From Antedon mediterranea (lineage: Eukaryota > Echinodermata > Crinoidea > Comatulida > Antedonidae): DNA of 64,000 bases. Below, in pieces: positions 1 through 11,488 of this stretch (the stretch's first letter is position 1; the number at the start of each line of letters is the position of its first letter). Location: the NCBI RefSeq assembly GCF_964355755.1, contig NC_092673.1, positions 15,443,001-15,507,000 on the forward strand. The letters are read 5' to 3'. The notes below the pieces were generated by a model, which was given only the letters and a program-made list of their open reading frames with translations, was not told the DNA's origin and did no database searches. The position numbers and the translations under genes were made by a program.

Positions 1-214
1 TGAGAATTTTCAATCAGGAAATATTTTGGAATAGTCTAGATTTTTAGAAATTAATTTAATAAATTATGCCAAAAACCTAATCTAAAACAGATTTTAAATA
101 ATTTTCTTTTTTTTATTGTAAAAATTACAAAAAACTATTTGATTAGTTCTTAATTGATTAAATTGATGAGCATCGATCGGCGAAAAGCAGCATATAGAAT
201 AGGCCTAGGCGGCT
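1..214. other. AT-rich flank, no gene seen
   Basis: Short AT-rich sequence before the first foldback element. It contains an AGGCCTAGGC word near 201-210. The only reading frame here is a short antisense one over the following repeat; I see no gene. Confidence 0.6.
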
Positions 215-222
215 TTTAGTTT

Positions 223-2132
223 GGTTTACGATGAAATCGGTCGCGTCTGAAATCGGTCGCGGTAAAATCAACTTCCGGTATTTTGTATGGCGCGCCGTTA
301 GAGTTATACGTTTGAAATCGGTCGCGTTTGAAATCGGTCGCGCTATTTTGTATGGAGCGAGATGCATGCTAGCGGGATATATATTTTCTTCGTTTATATA
401 GTCTAGATTTAATTGATATTTTTTAGGAACCAGTTTATTTATGTGGATATTTTTTATTTTGGTAATAAATATTTATTATCAATCATTTTTTTTTATTTCA
501 CAGGTTTTGGAGAAGGACTGTGTCTTTTCAAAATGGCCATTTCTAAACACGTTTAAACATTTTATTAGGCATATAATAATTCACCTCTATTTTATTATGT
601 ACTGTAATTAATATATTATATAGAGAATATACGTCTGTGTCTTATTATGCAAACAATACGTAAAAGAGAACAATTTATTTAAAAACATTAATTGTTACAA
701 TGTATCCATGTCGTTAAAAACTTGCTATTGGATCACCTTATTTTAATTTCTATTTTATTTAATTAGAAATAAAAATATACACGTGATTTGCCTCAACAAT
801 AATCATTATAGGCCTATACTTAAATTATCCTACATAACGTAAACAGTTTCTAGTAAAAATGATTATTATATGCGGATGGTTAAAATGCGAGTTACTGAAA
901 TATACCCCGAAATAGGCAATATCGTAGATGCGCCTTCTATGATCGTGCAGACGTTAACTGCACGTTATTTTGCTGACGGGGATTCCCTTTAAAAAAAACC
1001 ACGCACTATTGTGTCAAATCATGGAAAAAACACGTACGATCGTTGTCCATGGCCATGTAAAGATGACGTATAAGCATATTACTAATAACCATACGTTTGA
1101 AACATCTAGGCCTGCACGTGTTTTTGTGAAACTTTAGTGCCATGGTGAAACGATGTATATAATTTACGTATATAGTATATACGTAATATTTTATATAGTA
1201 TAATACGTCGGTGATACGGGCGGTGATACTATAGTTTTTAATTTGAATATCTTTTATTTCTTCATTTATAATAATCACTTAATGTAAATAATGAAGTACC
1301 GGTAGGCCTACCACTCAGTGTTTCACATCTGTCGCCGTTCGTAAATCGAAATGTTTAAATATCAGTGCAAGATTACCTCTTTGAGAATCGTGCCCACCTT
1401 TATTATCCATCCATTATTATTCTCACATCTAGGCCTATCATTGTACGGCATACTGCATATTATAGTCCTACTGTATAGGCCCGGTAGATTGATTTATAAC
1501 GGCATATTATTTTATTAGTATTATCCTAAAACCATGCTCACGTAAGAGTGGCGGATATCGAACGTAACAATCATCCTCATACATCGTCTTCATTTTGATT
1601 GCATAAACCTCATTGAGCTGGTATCCACTTGCAGGTATAGAACTAGTTTCGTAATTAACTGTGATTAAAAAATACTCAATAGGCGCGTCTACTTGTTTAA
1701 TATTAAATTATTTTCAACATTTTAAAACTTTAAACCGTGACATGATAATCTTTTCAAAAACTTATCAATAACACTTTTAAAAACGATTTTCTAAACGAAC
1801 ACATTACAATTATTCATTGACACCTGTAAGATAAAATGAAAACACAAATTATTTATAAATAATGAGATAAATATTTATATTTACTGTACTAAAAAAATAA
1901 AAACGATCGAGGTAAAACAATTGTTAATAGTATTAGAAATTCTATATTCAAAATTAACTAAAAACATAATTAGCGTTTTCATTAAATAATAAAAATGTAT
2001 CTAGTGCGTCCCATGCAAAATAGCGCGACCGATTTCAAACGCGACCGATATCATTAAACGTATAGCTCTAGCGGCGCGCCATACAAAATACCGGAAGTTG
2101 ATTTTAAACGCGACCGATTTCATCTGACACCC
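223..2132. mobile_element. Foldback transposon 1, arms made of 16-bp repeats
   Basis: Two long inverted arms (about 223-355 and 2011-2132) enclose about 1.65 kb of AT-rich DNA with no coding potential. Each arm carries iterated 16-bp units of the type TTTGAAATCGGTCGCG, arranged as pairs around a spacer that includes ACTTCCGGTATTTTGTATGG. The ends are GGTTTACGATGAAATCGG on the left and, read inward on the other strand, GGGTGTCAGATGAAATCGG on the right. Direct copies of TTTAGTTT at 215-222 and 2133-2140 form an 8-bp target-site duplication. Long arms of short tandem units plus 8-bp duplications match the published TU foldback elements of sea urchins; any transposase must come from elsewhere. 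Confidence 0.85.
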
Positions 2133-2413
2133 TTTAGTTTTAGGGCCTGTTTTTGAAATAAATTTACCACGCGTTGTGCTTTCATCCCATATAGGCCTAG
2201 GCTAAATCATTGTTGTCTTTTTAATTTCGTTATGATAGCTTGATGGGTGTTTGCCACACAACTGATAAAGAAAAACGCCCTAAAGGACATCTAGACTTGG
2301 ATTGTAAGTGATATTTGTTATTGAATGCGGTCTGACTAGGCCTAGCCTAGGCCCTAGGCCTAGGCATAGATATAATTATTATCTCTAATGGACTAGGGTA
2401 GGCCTAGTAGTAG

Positions 2414-2964
2414 GGTTCCAGGACGATTCGGCCCTGAGACGATTCGGCCCGGGACTATTCGGCCCACTTTGTGGGCGCGCCGAAACGTCTCACTTAGACC
2501 AAATTCATATTAATAATTAATTTTTTTTTGTATTTATCAAAATTATCAAGGCGTTTAACAATCCGTATTTTATTGATATTGACAATGTTGATATATATGT
2601 ATACTACTATAATATATAATAAATTACTAAAAAAACGTAATTTTATATTCAATTTATTACTTCAAAAACCTTGTTTATTTCGTCGTGCATTCGCCAAGCG
2701 GCCAACAGAGGGCGTAACTTGTTTACATCGTTCACATGACTAAAAAATGATCATTTTCGACAATGTTTTTAAAATGTTTGCTTTATTGCATTTTTATCCC
2801 TAGTAGTACTACCCATAGTCTCTATGAAAATAAATTTTGGGGATAAAAGCTTATTTTATGCTTATAAAATACATATCAAAGCCGATAAATTTAAGTGTGC
2901 CGAATCGTCTCGGGGCCGAATCGTCTCGGGGCCGAATAGTCTCGGGCCGAATCGTCCCGTTACC
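2414..2964. mobile_element. Foldback transposon 2, arms of ~16-bp units
   Basis: Left arm (about 2414-2490) has three units of GACGATTCGGCCC spaced 15-16 bp; right arm (about 2897-2964) has the inverse units GTCTCGGGGCCGAATC. Both ends begin GG (GGTTCCAGGACGATTCGG and, inverted, GGTAACGGGACGATTCGG). The interior is AT-rich and noncoding. Flanks AGTAGTAG (2406-2413) and TCTAGTAG (2965-2972) agree at 6 of 8 positions, so a target duplication is only suggested. The plan is that of the element at 223-2132 with a different unit sequence. Confidence 0.75.
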
Positions 2965-2972
2965 TCTAGTAG

Positions 2973-3560
2973 CAGCCCCTAAAAGCTGATGTTTTACCAT
3001 CATCATGTTTGTAACGTGGACCTACTGAGGCTATAAACGATTGTACTGTACTGTCCTAGTTAAAGCTTTGGTAGGCCTAGGCTAGGGGTCAAAGAGGCCG
3101 AGCAGAGTCTCGCCGGTCAAACCAGGCGCGGCCGGTCTGATGTACTTTAAAGTCGCCTCTTACACACAGTCGCACATTCGCAACACTAGGCCTAGACTAG
3201 CAGACAAGTCAACAACTCTTACATTTTTTGACGAATTTTTATGTGATAGCAATTAGGGCCTATAACAAGATGTATAATAAAAACAAATTAATGTTGGCCT
3301 ACTAGGCTAGGAGGTACGTAACGTACGTGACAAAAAAATATTTTATATTAGGCCTATAACTATATCATTGGAAAGGGAATTCGAAAAAGCATTACATTTA
3401 GTTACCAAATTCAATGTCGTCCAGCCAATATTAACAGAGTTATTAATCTTTATGATGTAAATATTGCGCAAATATTATGTCCTAAAGAGTATAGGGTGAT
3501 TGCATGTGAGGTCAAAAGGTCATAAAAGTTGACCTTGTTATGGTCCAATGCAACTGATAG
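2973..3560. other. Intergenic, AGGCCTA-rich
   Basis: No reading frame with gene features. Several AGGCCTAGGC/TAGGCCTA words occur near 3070-3080, 3188-3196 and 3350. A relatively GC-rich stretch at about 3085-3165 has no recognised role. Confidence 0.5.
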
Positions 3561-3567
3561 ACAAAGG

Positions 3568-4095
3568 TTTCTGCTGCCAAGAAAATACCATATTTATTAG
3601 TATATGGTATTTTTTATACAAGATTTTTTGGCAGCCAAAACTGCACTCATAAAAAAAAAAGTGTAATAAAAGGGACAACCACAATTATAAAGACATTTAT
3701 AAAAAAAATAAAGCAGCAGGAGTACGGAATAAACATGTCTCCAAAGCAAGTAAACTCAAAGCTGTGAAAGCAGTACAACATTGCAAAAGACAATAACTCA
3801 GGGAGGGAACGAATTACTTGTTCCCATTACTATGTTTTCTGTGCTCTCACAACATCTCTATCGCTAGTGCTAGACTGTTGAAAGTGAGGCGTAAAACTTC
3901 CTTTATTGCGACTTTTAATTATTGACCAAATGAATGGCAACTTGGGTAAAAAAGAATTTTAACATGACCACCCAAGAAGTTTTTTTAGCAGAAACGAGGT
4001 CCTAAAAAATACGGTATAAAAAATACCGTGTTTTATACCGTATTTTTTTATCGTATTTTGAGCAGTTGCAGCAGAAACAAGCCCAAACAAACTCC
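3568..4095. repeat. Palindromic TACCGTAT / GCTGCCAA repeat pieces
   Basis: Two imperfect foldback pieces. At 3568-3641, TTCTGCTGCCAAGAAAAT faces ATTTTTTGGCAGCCAAAA across an ATACCAT...ATGGTAT stem. At 4004-4048, an 18-bp perfect inverted repeat (AAAAAATACGGTATAAAA against its complement) spans a 9-bp loop, followed near 4080 by GCAGCAGAAACA. The same two sequence words recur at 61.1-61.28 kb, so this is an interspersed family, probably a non-autonomous DNA element. No coding capacity. Confidence 0.6.
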
Positions 4096-4166
4096 AGCAC
4101 TTTTCTCACATGTGGTGTTTACACAATGATTATTTGCTCTCTTTAATTGTATATTATTTTTCTGAA

Positions 4167-4801
4167 ATGCCAAGTTTTTGTGCAGTAAAGGATGTAGGAG
4201 TTTCTTTCTTCAGAATTCCTAAAGTTTTGAGGCTACATGGTGCTGAAAAGCAGGAATTGAAGGCAAAAAGGCAGAGAGTCTGGCTAGCTAACATACATAG
4301 AGAGGAAATCAATGTTAGAAAAATCGGAAACTATCGTGTATGTTTTAAACATTTTATTGGAGGTATGTTTTGATTTTTAACATTTTTAAGTAATTGTTTG
4401 TTAAAATACTGTAGACTAGCAGAATTTGATATGTTTAGAATGTTTCAAATATATGATGCTATTAGTATTAGCTAGGCTATATTAAATGTATGTTGGGATG
4501 GAGGATGCATGGATACCATGCTGGGCACCCCATGTTGTTTAATTTCTGATTTAAGGAAGTCAAAATGTATTAATTTATAGCATGTCTCAACACAGAATAA
4601 AAAAAATTTTAATTTTAAATCAACCTAAATATTAATAAAATATTCTTCTGTACATATTTTTTAGGCAAGCCTGCACCACTTGCTGAACAATCTCATCCTG
4701 ATTGGGCTTCAACTCAAAACATGGGTAGGTTGGACTTGGGTGACCATACCGCTCAACGAGATAAAGAGCGATACGAAAGGTCACAAAAAAGACACTTTTG
4801 A
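4167..4801 (+). CDS. THAP-domain protein, two exons (possibly degenerate)
   Basis: Exon 1 (4167-4362) begins with a methionine in the typical THAP context, MPSFCAV, and ends with YRVCFKHFIGG before a GTATGT donor. Exon 2 (4665-4799) follows a pyrimidine tract and TTTTTTAG, continues in frame with GKPAPLAEQSHPDWASTQNM, the usual sequence after the THAP C-terminus, and stops at 4799-4801. THAP domains are C2CH zinc-coordinating DNA-binding folds found in transcription regulators and P-element-like transposases. The last Cys and His of the C2CH set are present (C-x2-H in CFKH), as are the first Cys and the conserved W. The second Cys is missing (CAVKDVGVSFF where family members have C-x2-4-C). 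The product of about 110 residues may be a truncated or decaying paralogue. Splicing is inferred. Confidence 0.65.
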
Positions 4802-5390
4802 AGCAAGAGCATGGATGTTTTTCAGCTACAAGCACCAAAATACAGTAAAGTTTTTAATTGGCCAATTTCATATCTGTCTGCGGCATGGAGGAGGCAGGGG
4901 TACAGATAAGATAATCAAACAGACAATGCAGGCATGCCAAAAGTTGACAAAATTGCTAGAGTGTGCTGTGCATTGTTTAATTTATGTCCCGCCATTGTTA
5001 GAAGTTGTTGACCTGATTGATGTTTAAAGGATTTTAATGCAGCCTAACATGCATTTTCATGTTTGGAAGGAACAGCTTGGTCTATTCTCTGATTTATATT
5101 ATGATACTGTACAATAATTGAATTGAAAAAGTGGTATATTTATTTGTGACTTCGATAGTAAGTGTTATTACACAACCATTTACATATAGCATAAACCAAA
5201 TAGTATTTTATTTATACAAGACACACAAGTTTAGCAGCGGTCTTAACAACTTTTCCGTCTGCATTTACAAGGGCTTCGGACCTTTAGACAAAGTCTGGCT
5301 GCATTAAATAGCCGTTTTTTGCCATTTTTTATTTTCTGTATTATTTTATTAACACCTTAGATTTTTTGTTTTGTGACAATCAGGGCAGAA
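4802..5390. other. No gene recognised
   Basis: Sequence between the THAP frame and the converging YqaJ pseudogene. A 115-residue frame overlapping exon 2 (4680-5027) is the THAP exon read in another frame plus its downstream flank, without domain similarity that I recognise. Confidence 0.5.
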
Positions 5391-6505
5391 CTAAGTCTTG
5401 GGACTGTATGTATCTTTCAGTTTAAGGCAATCATGATGAAACCATTTAATTGAACAGCTTTGATTGTCCTTGCAGTAACACCATTTTTCTGAAGCATCAT
5501 CAATTACTGTAATGTCGCCAGCAAAGTGTTGTGGCGGTCGAGTAAAAAACTTTCCAACTATTTCTGGTAGAACTGCCATCTGGAAAATGTGTCTTAAACA
5601 GCTTCTTTCCACAGCATTGAATCTTGGTTGACCCTTTCAATGTGAATTTCTTTTTCTGTCCAGTCAACAAAGTCACAGTATTTGCGTTCTGAAATAAACA
5701 TCCGAGTTTGGATCTGATAATAATATTGATGATTTCTTTTTAACTTAAAAGATCCATCAACCACCTCTAGACAAAAATGTCTGTCCACTGTAGATTCTTC
5801 AATGCTCTCTTTTTTCTTATAAAATGGGCATTTAACCTCAAGCACCGCAGCAATTGCATGTTATAAGGCCATTGTGTGATGCACCTAAAAATGGCCATTT
5901 CTCGTTCATCATCAGACCACAATCAGTAAACTTAAATTCTAAATGTTTAGCCTTTGTGATCGACTCATATTTCTTTCTTGCTGTGTGCTCGTGGTTGCAT
6001 CCCCATCTTTTTGCCTCAGTAGAAAACTTCATAGCTTCAGGGTAACAAATGCTTTTTATTAAGCTAACATTTTTAATGCTCTAATCCTACCAGCTCTGTG
6101 TCGGAACCAACTGCTAGACTTAGCTTGTTCCCTTGTATGTTTTTCAACATTTGCTATTTCTTCCTTCTTTATATCCAGCTTAACCTTATCACATTTTTTA
6201 AGCAGCTCTGTGTAAGAAAGCTTCGGAGCTTCCGGATCGTATAGCTTGCTTATTATAGGAGGAGACTGCTCATGGACTTCCATTGGAATAAATGAATCAC
6301 AGTAATTTAGCAAAGTACTCAATACCACAGATTTTGGTGAAATCAATGTCAGTTGCTCGTCATTCATGACATCGAAAGCTAATGTACATGTCACAACTGA
6401 TCTGAACTCTGGTCTTGAGGTGCTGTCGTCAATTGATTCATCAAGTTTTCTTTTATGTGATCTCGCAGAGGAGACATCAATTGAAGACACTGGTATAGCG
6501 ACCAC
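5391..6505 (-). pseudogene. YqaJ-type nuclease plus PHD finger, frameshifted
   Basis: Read right to left, consecutive frames spell one protein. An N-terminal part ends REQAKSSSWFRHRAGRIRAL (the S-x-x-W...R..RI start of a YqaJ/lambda-exonuclease fold). Next come a CNHEHTARKKYE segment, GLMMNEKWPFLGASHNG, LEVKCP, YYYQIQTRMFISERKYCDFV, VLPEIVGKFFTRP, and a C-terminal PHD-like finger with CYC...CSIKWFHHDC. YqaJ enzymes are metal-dependent exonucleases; the E-x-K of LEVKCP is kept, but the acid of the usual SPDG motif is Asn here (SHNG). Frame changes near 6060, 5840 and 5600, with loss of sequence after ALKML, mark it as a pseudogene. It converges on the THAP gene. Metazoan genomes carry many YqaJ-PHD paralogues, often repetitive. 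Confidence 0.8.
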
Positions 6506-6925
6506 ATGCTTTTATTTGGTTCCATCCAGTATGCTTTTTTTTTTTCGTTAATACATTGTCCTGTCTAGAAATGTTGTAAATCCTCTAGGATCACCTTTGT
6601 ATCGCAGCTTACTCATTTAAAGTATGTGTGGTGCCATTATGCCTCTACGTAAGAAAGTCATTGTCGCAAGCTTCGTCAAAATCGCTTGTAATTCGTCTGT
6701 TGTATTTTGTCCTGCAGGATGTCCCTTTTCTTTTTTATTCATGCTATACTTTATATTTTGTATCTGTTTCATGCCTCCTAGAATTGGCGTTCCTTCCATA
6801 TAACAGGGGATCAGCATGATCTTCCCTTGGAGCTTGTGTGGCAGAAAGTCTCTATTTTGCTGCCATCATTGTACTGTTTGCAGTTCTGATATATTCGGTT
6901 CCCGCTGTTGTTAGGTTTCCGTGAC
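6506..6925 (-). pseudogene. Partial copy of the EYIRT / HTPISGVV-family gene
   Basis: Minus-strand sequence at about 6620-6900 matches the C-terminal part of the repeated units to the right (the segment around NSTKMAAK, PREDHADPLL and KQIRNIKYSMKKK), but it is interrupted and lacks the core. It lies just upstream of the YqaJ pseudogene on the same strand, so the two may once have formed one transcription unit. Function unknown. Confidence 0.55.
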
Positions 6926-7050
6926 TTCTCTTTGTTTTTGGAAATTTACCCAGGTATTCTACTAGCACTAAATTAGTTGACTCGTCTGGAAAATGTTTGT
7001 CAATCCATGTGACCCTTTTTCGGAAAGCAACAGCACACTAAAATGGTGTG

Positions 7051-7659
7051 TTAAGGTTGTGGGTTCATTGGTTTCCAGGCACCTTTTACCTTTGTACAGG
7101 ACACACCATCCCGTTTAGCCACAGTCATCATAACGCCATTCATCATAGCAATTATTGTCCGAGGTGTTGTAGTTTGAGATGAATGCCAAGTACCACAGTC
7201 ATCATAAAAAATACTGCGTTTACTATCTGCCCTGAGTGCAAAGTTTTCTCCATTGTCTACAACATATGCAACATTTTCTTTTATGCCACAAGGAACCTCA
7301 TTGACAACTTCACTAATTGGAGTGTGTACCAAAATTTGTCTCATGCGACTGATTCCAAGAAATCTACCTTACAATTTGATACCCTGTCCTAGACATAGTT
7401 GTACAACTTCTGCAGCATTTTGAAGCAACTTTGAGTCCGTGGATACCGAGGGTGTATGTGATGTTTAGAATTTATTCCTCCATTTGAAATCCTCAAGCGA
7501 CTCTAGGTTAGAGGACGATACGGTCCTAGATGGTTCAGCATCCAATGATGTGGGAATTTTGGACCATTTTTGTTCATCCTTCCAGTGAAATTCTGGCACT
7601 GAATCTAGGTCAGACGATGAACATATATCTTCATTTTTATGTTGTTTTGCATTAGACAA
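7051..7659 (-). pseudogene. HTPISGVV / GIKENV-domain copy 1
   Basis: Two minus-strand frames: 7465-7659 (contains DLDSVPEFHWKDEQKW and ends LESLEDFKWRNKF) and, downstream, 7051-7344 (starts MRQILVHTPISEVVNEVPCG and ends WKPMNPQP). Frame breaks and a stop separate them. It differs from the copy at 8265 by substitutions (SEVV for SGVV, YVVD for FVVD) and by a lost connection to the preceding LQNAAEVVQLYLGQGIKLTG segment. The sequence belongs to a conserved, repeated metazoan protein type that I recognise but cannot assign a function. Confidence 0.6.
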
Positions 7660-8264
7660 TGGTACACCTATTATAATAAAATAAATGGATTAAGCAAGTT
7701 CGAAGATTCAGTCAATTTTTTGAGATTTGCTACTTTTTATTAATTAATCGAGGTAGGCGTCTAATCATTTTTTGCAAAACATTTAATAGAATCTTAATGG
7801 GTGAAAAATTGTAAACAAAATGTCGAGAAATAAGTAGCTGTTTTCGTTTTGATCTACTTTTTCTTTACAAATTCATTGTCGCAAGCTTCGTCAAAATCGC
7901 TTGTAATTCGTCTGCTGTATTTTGTCCTGTAGGATGTCCCTTTTCTTTTTTCTTCATGCTATACTTTATATTTCGTATCTGTTTCATGTCTCGAGAATTG
8001 GCGTTCCTTCCATTTAACAGGAGATTAACATAAACGTCTCTTGGAGCTTGTGTGTCAGAAAGTCTCTATTTTGCTGCCATCATTGTACTGTTTGCAGTTC
8101 TGATATATTCGGTTCCCGCTGTTGTTAGGTTTCCGTGACTTCTCTTTGTTTTTGGAAATTTACCCAGGTATTCTACTAGCGCTAAATTAGTTGACTCGTC
8201 TGGAAAATGTTTGTCAATCCATGTGACCCTTTTTCGGAAAGCAACAGCACACTAAAATGGTGTG

Positions 8265-8873
8265 TTAAGGTTGTGGGTTCATTGGTTTCCAGGCACCTTT
8301 TACCTTTGTACAGTACACACCATCCCGTTTAGCCACAGTCATCATAACGCCATTCATCATAGCAATTATTGTCCGAGGTGTTGTAGTTTGAGATGAATGC
8401 CAAGTACCACAGTCATCATAAAAAATACTGCGTTTACTATCTGCCCTGAGTGCAAAGTTTTCTCCATTGTCTACAACAAATGTAACATTTTCTTTTATGC
8501 CACAAGGAACCTCATTGACAACTCCACTAATTGGAGTGTGTACCAAAATTTGTCTTATGCGACTGATTCCAAGAAATCTACCTGTCAATTTGATACCCTG
8601 TCCTAGATATAGTTGTACAACTTCTGCAGCATTTTGAAGCAACTTTGAGTCCGGGGATACCGAGGGTGGATGTGATGTTTAGAATTTATTCCTCCATTTG
8701 AAATCCTCAAGCGACTCTAGGTTAGAGGACAATACGGTCCTAGATGGTTCAGCATCCAATGATGTGGGAATTTTGGACCATTTTTGTTCATCCTTCCAGT
8801 GAAATTCTGGCACTGAATCTAGGTCAGACGATGAACATATATCTTCATATTTATGTTGTTTTGCATTAGACGA
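8265..8873 (-). pseudogene. HTPISGVV / GIKENV-domain copy 2 (best preserved)
   Basis: The longest uninterrupted piece of the family: 125 residues from LQNAAEVVQLYLG through RQILVHTPISGVVNEVPCG, a GIKENVTFVVDNGENF block, a DDCGTW block and a terminal KGAWKPMNPQP. Upstream on the minus strand, about 8680-8873 encodes the DLDSVPEFHWKDEQKW...DFKWRNKF segment in another frame. Downstream at about 7900-8200 lie decayed YLGKFP and EYIRT-like blocks. Conserved invertebrate proteins carry the same ordered blocks, but I know no biochemical function. The broken frames indicate a pseudogene or mobile-element relic. Confidence 0.65.
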
Positions 8874-9343
8874 TGGTACACCTATAATAAAATTTATACA
8901 TTTATAATAAAATAAATTGATTAAGCAAGTTCAAACATTTGTTACACAGGTGGAAAATCATACTCTGTGAAATAATACACGCAACATAAATGCAAGTGTT
9001 GGTGTCTCAGTATCTGACTTTTTAATGATGATAAGTCACATTCCAGAGACAACCTCAGCTGCAAAGGAGGTCATGTGATACTCCACAGGTCCTTGAACTA
9101 AATTTTGTAGGGGTCTAATATCTGTGCTGCTTACTCACAGGTAATAAACAATCAATCACGGGTACAGTACAGGGATCTAACACATTTAATAGAATCTTAA
9201 TGGGTGAAAAATTGCAAACAAAATGTCAGAAAAAGTAGCTGTTTTCGTTTTGATATACTTTTTCTTTACAAATTCATTGTCGCAAGCTTCATCAAAATTG
9301 CTTGTAATTCGTCTGCTCTATTTTGTCCTGTAGGATGTCCCTT

Positions 9344-9583
9344 TTATTTCTTTTTCATGCTATACTTTATATTTCGTATCTGTTTCATGCCTCTAGGATT
9401 GGAGTTCCTTCCATTTAACAGGGGATCAGCATGATCTTCCCTTGGGGTTTGTGTGGCAAGTCTCTGTTTTGCTGCCATCTTTGTACTGTTTGCAGTTCTG
9501 ATATATTCTGTTCCCGCTATTATTCTGTTTCTGTGATTAGTTCTCTTTGTTTTTGGAAATTTACCCAGGTATTCTACTAGCAC
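9344..9583 (-). pseudogene. C-terminal YLGKFP-EYIRT block of the repeated family
   Basis: An open 79-residue frame with VEYLGKFPKTKR, then GTEYIRTANSTKMAAKQRL, then a KQIRNIKYSMKKK end. It spans the junction of the 2,615-bp duplication at 9540/9541, so its first part comes from copy B and its remainder from copy A. It is downstream (minus sense) of the core block ending at 9666 and is probably its C-terminal continuation. Confidence 0.55.
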
Positions 9584-9665
9584 TAAATTAGTTGACTCGT
9601 CTGGAAAATGTTTGTCAATCCATGTGACCCTTTTTCGGAAAGCAACAGCACACTAAAATGGTGTG

Positions 9666-10274
9666 TTAAGGTTGTGGGTTCATTGGTTTCCAGGCACCTT
9701 TTACCTTTGTACAGGACACACCATCCCGTTTAGCCACAGTCATCATAACGCCATTCATCATAGCAATTATTGTCCGAGGTGTTGTAGTTTGAGATGAATG
9801 CCAAGTACCACAGTCATCATAAAAAATACTGCGTTTACTATCTGCCCTGAGTGCAAAGTTTTCTCCATTGTCTACAACATATGCAACATTTTCTTTTATG
9901 CCACAAGGAACCTCATTGACAACTTCACTAATTGGAGTGTGTACCAAAATTTGTCTCATGCGACTGATTCCAAGAAATCTACCTTACAATTTGATACCCT
10001 GTCCTAGACATAGTTGTACAACTTCTGCAGCATTTTGAAGCAACTTTGAGTCCGTGGATACCGAGGGTGTATGTGATGTTTAGAATTTATTCCTCCATTT
10101 GAAATCCTCAAGCGACTCTAGGTTAGAGGACGATACGGTCCTAGATGGTTCAGCATCCAATGATGTGGGAATTTTGGACCATTTTTGTTCATCCTTCCAG
10201 TGAAATTCTGGCACTGAATCTAGGTCAGACGATGAACATATATCTTCATTTTTATGTTGTTTTGCATTAGACAA
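9666..10274 (-). pseudogene. HTPISGVV / GIKENV-domain copy 3
   Basis: Translated sequence is identical to the copy at 7051-7659, displaced by exactly 2,615 bases: frames 9666-9959 and 10080-10274 with the same internal breaks. Shared breaks show the pseudogene was already broken before the larger duplication. Confidence 0.65.
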
Positions 10275-10879
10275 TGGTACACCTATTATAATAAAATAAA
10301 TGGATTAAGCAAGTTCGAAGATTCAGTCAATTTTTTGAGATTTGCTACTTTTTATTAATTAATCGAGGTAGGCGTCTAATCATTTTTTGCAAAACATTTA
10401 ATAGAATCTTAATGGGTGAAAAATTGTAAACAAAATGTCGAGAAATAAGTAGCTGTTTTCGTTTTGATCTACTTTTTCTTTACAAATTCATTGTCGCAAG
10501 CTTCGTCAAAATCGCTTGTAATTCGTCTGCTGTATTTTGTCCTGTAGGATGTCCCTTTTCTTTTTTCTTCATGCTATACTTTATATTTCGTATCTGTTTC
10601 ATGTCTCGAGAATTGGCGTTCCTTCCATTTAACAGGAGATTAACATAAACGTCTCTTGGAGCTTGTGTGTCAGAAAGTCTCTATTTTGCTGCCATCATTG
10701 TACTGTTTGCAGTTCTGATATATTCGGTTCCCGCTGTTGTTAGGTTTCCGTGACTTCTCTTTGTTTTTGGAAATTTACCCAGGTATTCTACTAGCGCTAA
10801 ATTAGTTGACTCGTCTGGAAAATGTTTGTCAATCCATGTGACCCTTTTTCGGAAAGCAACAGCACACTAAAATGGTGTG

Positions 10880-11488
10880 TTAAGGTTGTGGGTTCATTGG
10901 TTTCCAGGCACCTTTTACCTTTGTACAGTACACACCATCCCGTTTAGCCACAGTCATCATAACGCCATTCATCATAGCAATTATTGTCCGAGGTGTTGTA
11001 GTTTGAGATGAATGCCAAGTACCACAGTCATCATAAAAAATACTGCGTTTACTATCTGCCCTGAGTGCAAAGTTTTCTCCATTGTCTACAACAAATGTAA
11101 CATTTTCTTTTATGCCACAAGGAACCTCATTGACAACTCCACTAATTGGAGTGTGTACCAAAATTTGTCTTATGCGACTGATTCCAAGAAATCTACCTGT
11201 CAATTTGATACCCTGTCCTAGATATAGTTGTACAACTTCTGCAGCATTTTGAAGCAACTTTGAGTCCGGGGATACCGAGGGTGGATGTGATGTTTAGAAT
11301 TTATTCCTCCATTTGAAATCCTCAAGCGACTCTAGGTTAGAGGACAATACGGTCCTAGATGGTTCAGCATCCAATGATGTGGGAATTTTGGACCATTTTT
11401 GTTCATCCTTCCAGTGAAATTCTGGCACTGAATCTAGGTCAGACGATGAACATATATCTTCATATTTATGTTGTTTTGCATTAGACGA
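10880..11488 (-). pseudogene. HTPISGVV / GIKENV-domain copy 4
   Basis: Identical in translation to the copy at 8265-8873, displaced by 2,615 bases (core frame 10880-11257). Beyond it, at about 11510-11800, is the spacer that makes the 1.40-kb subunit longer than the 1.21-kb subunit. Confidence 0.65.
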
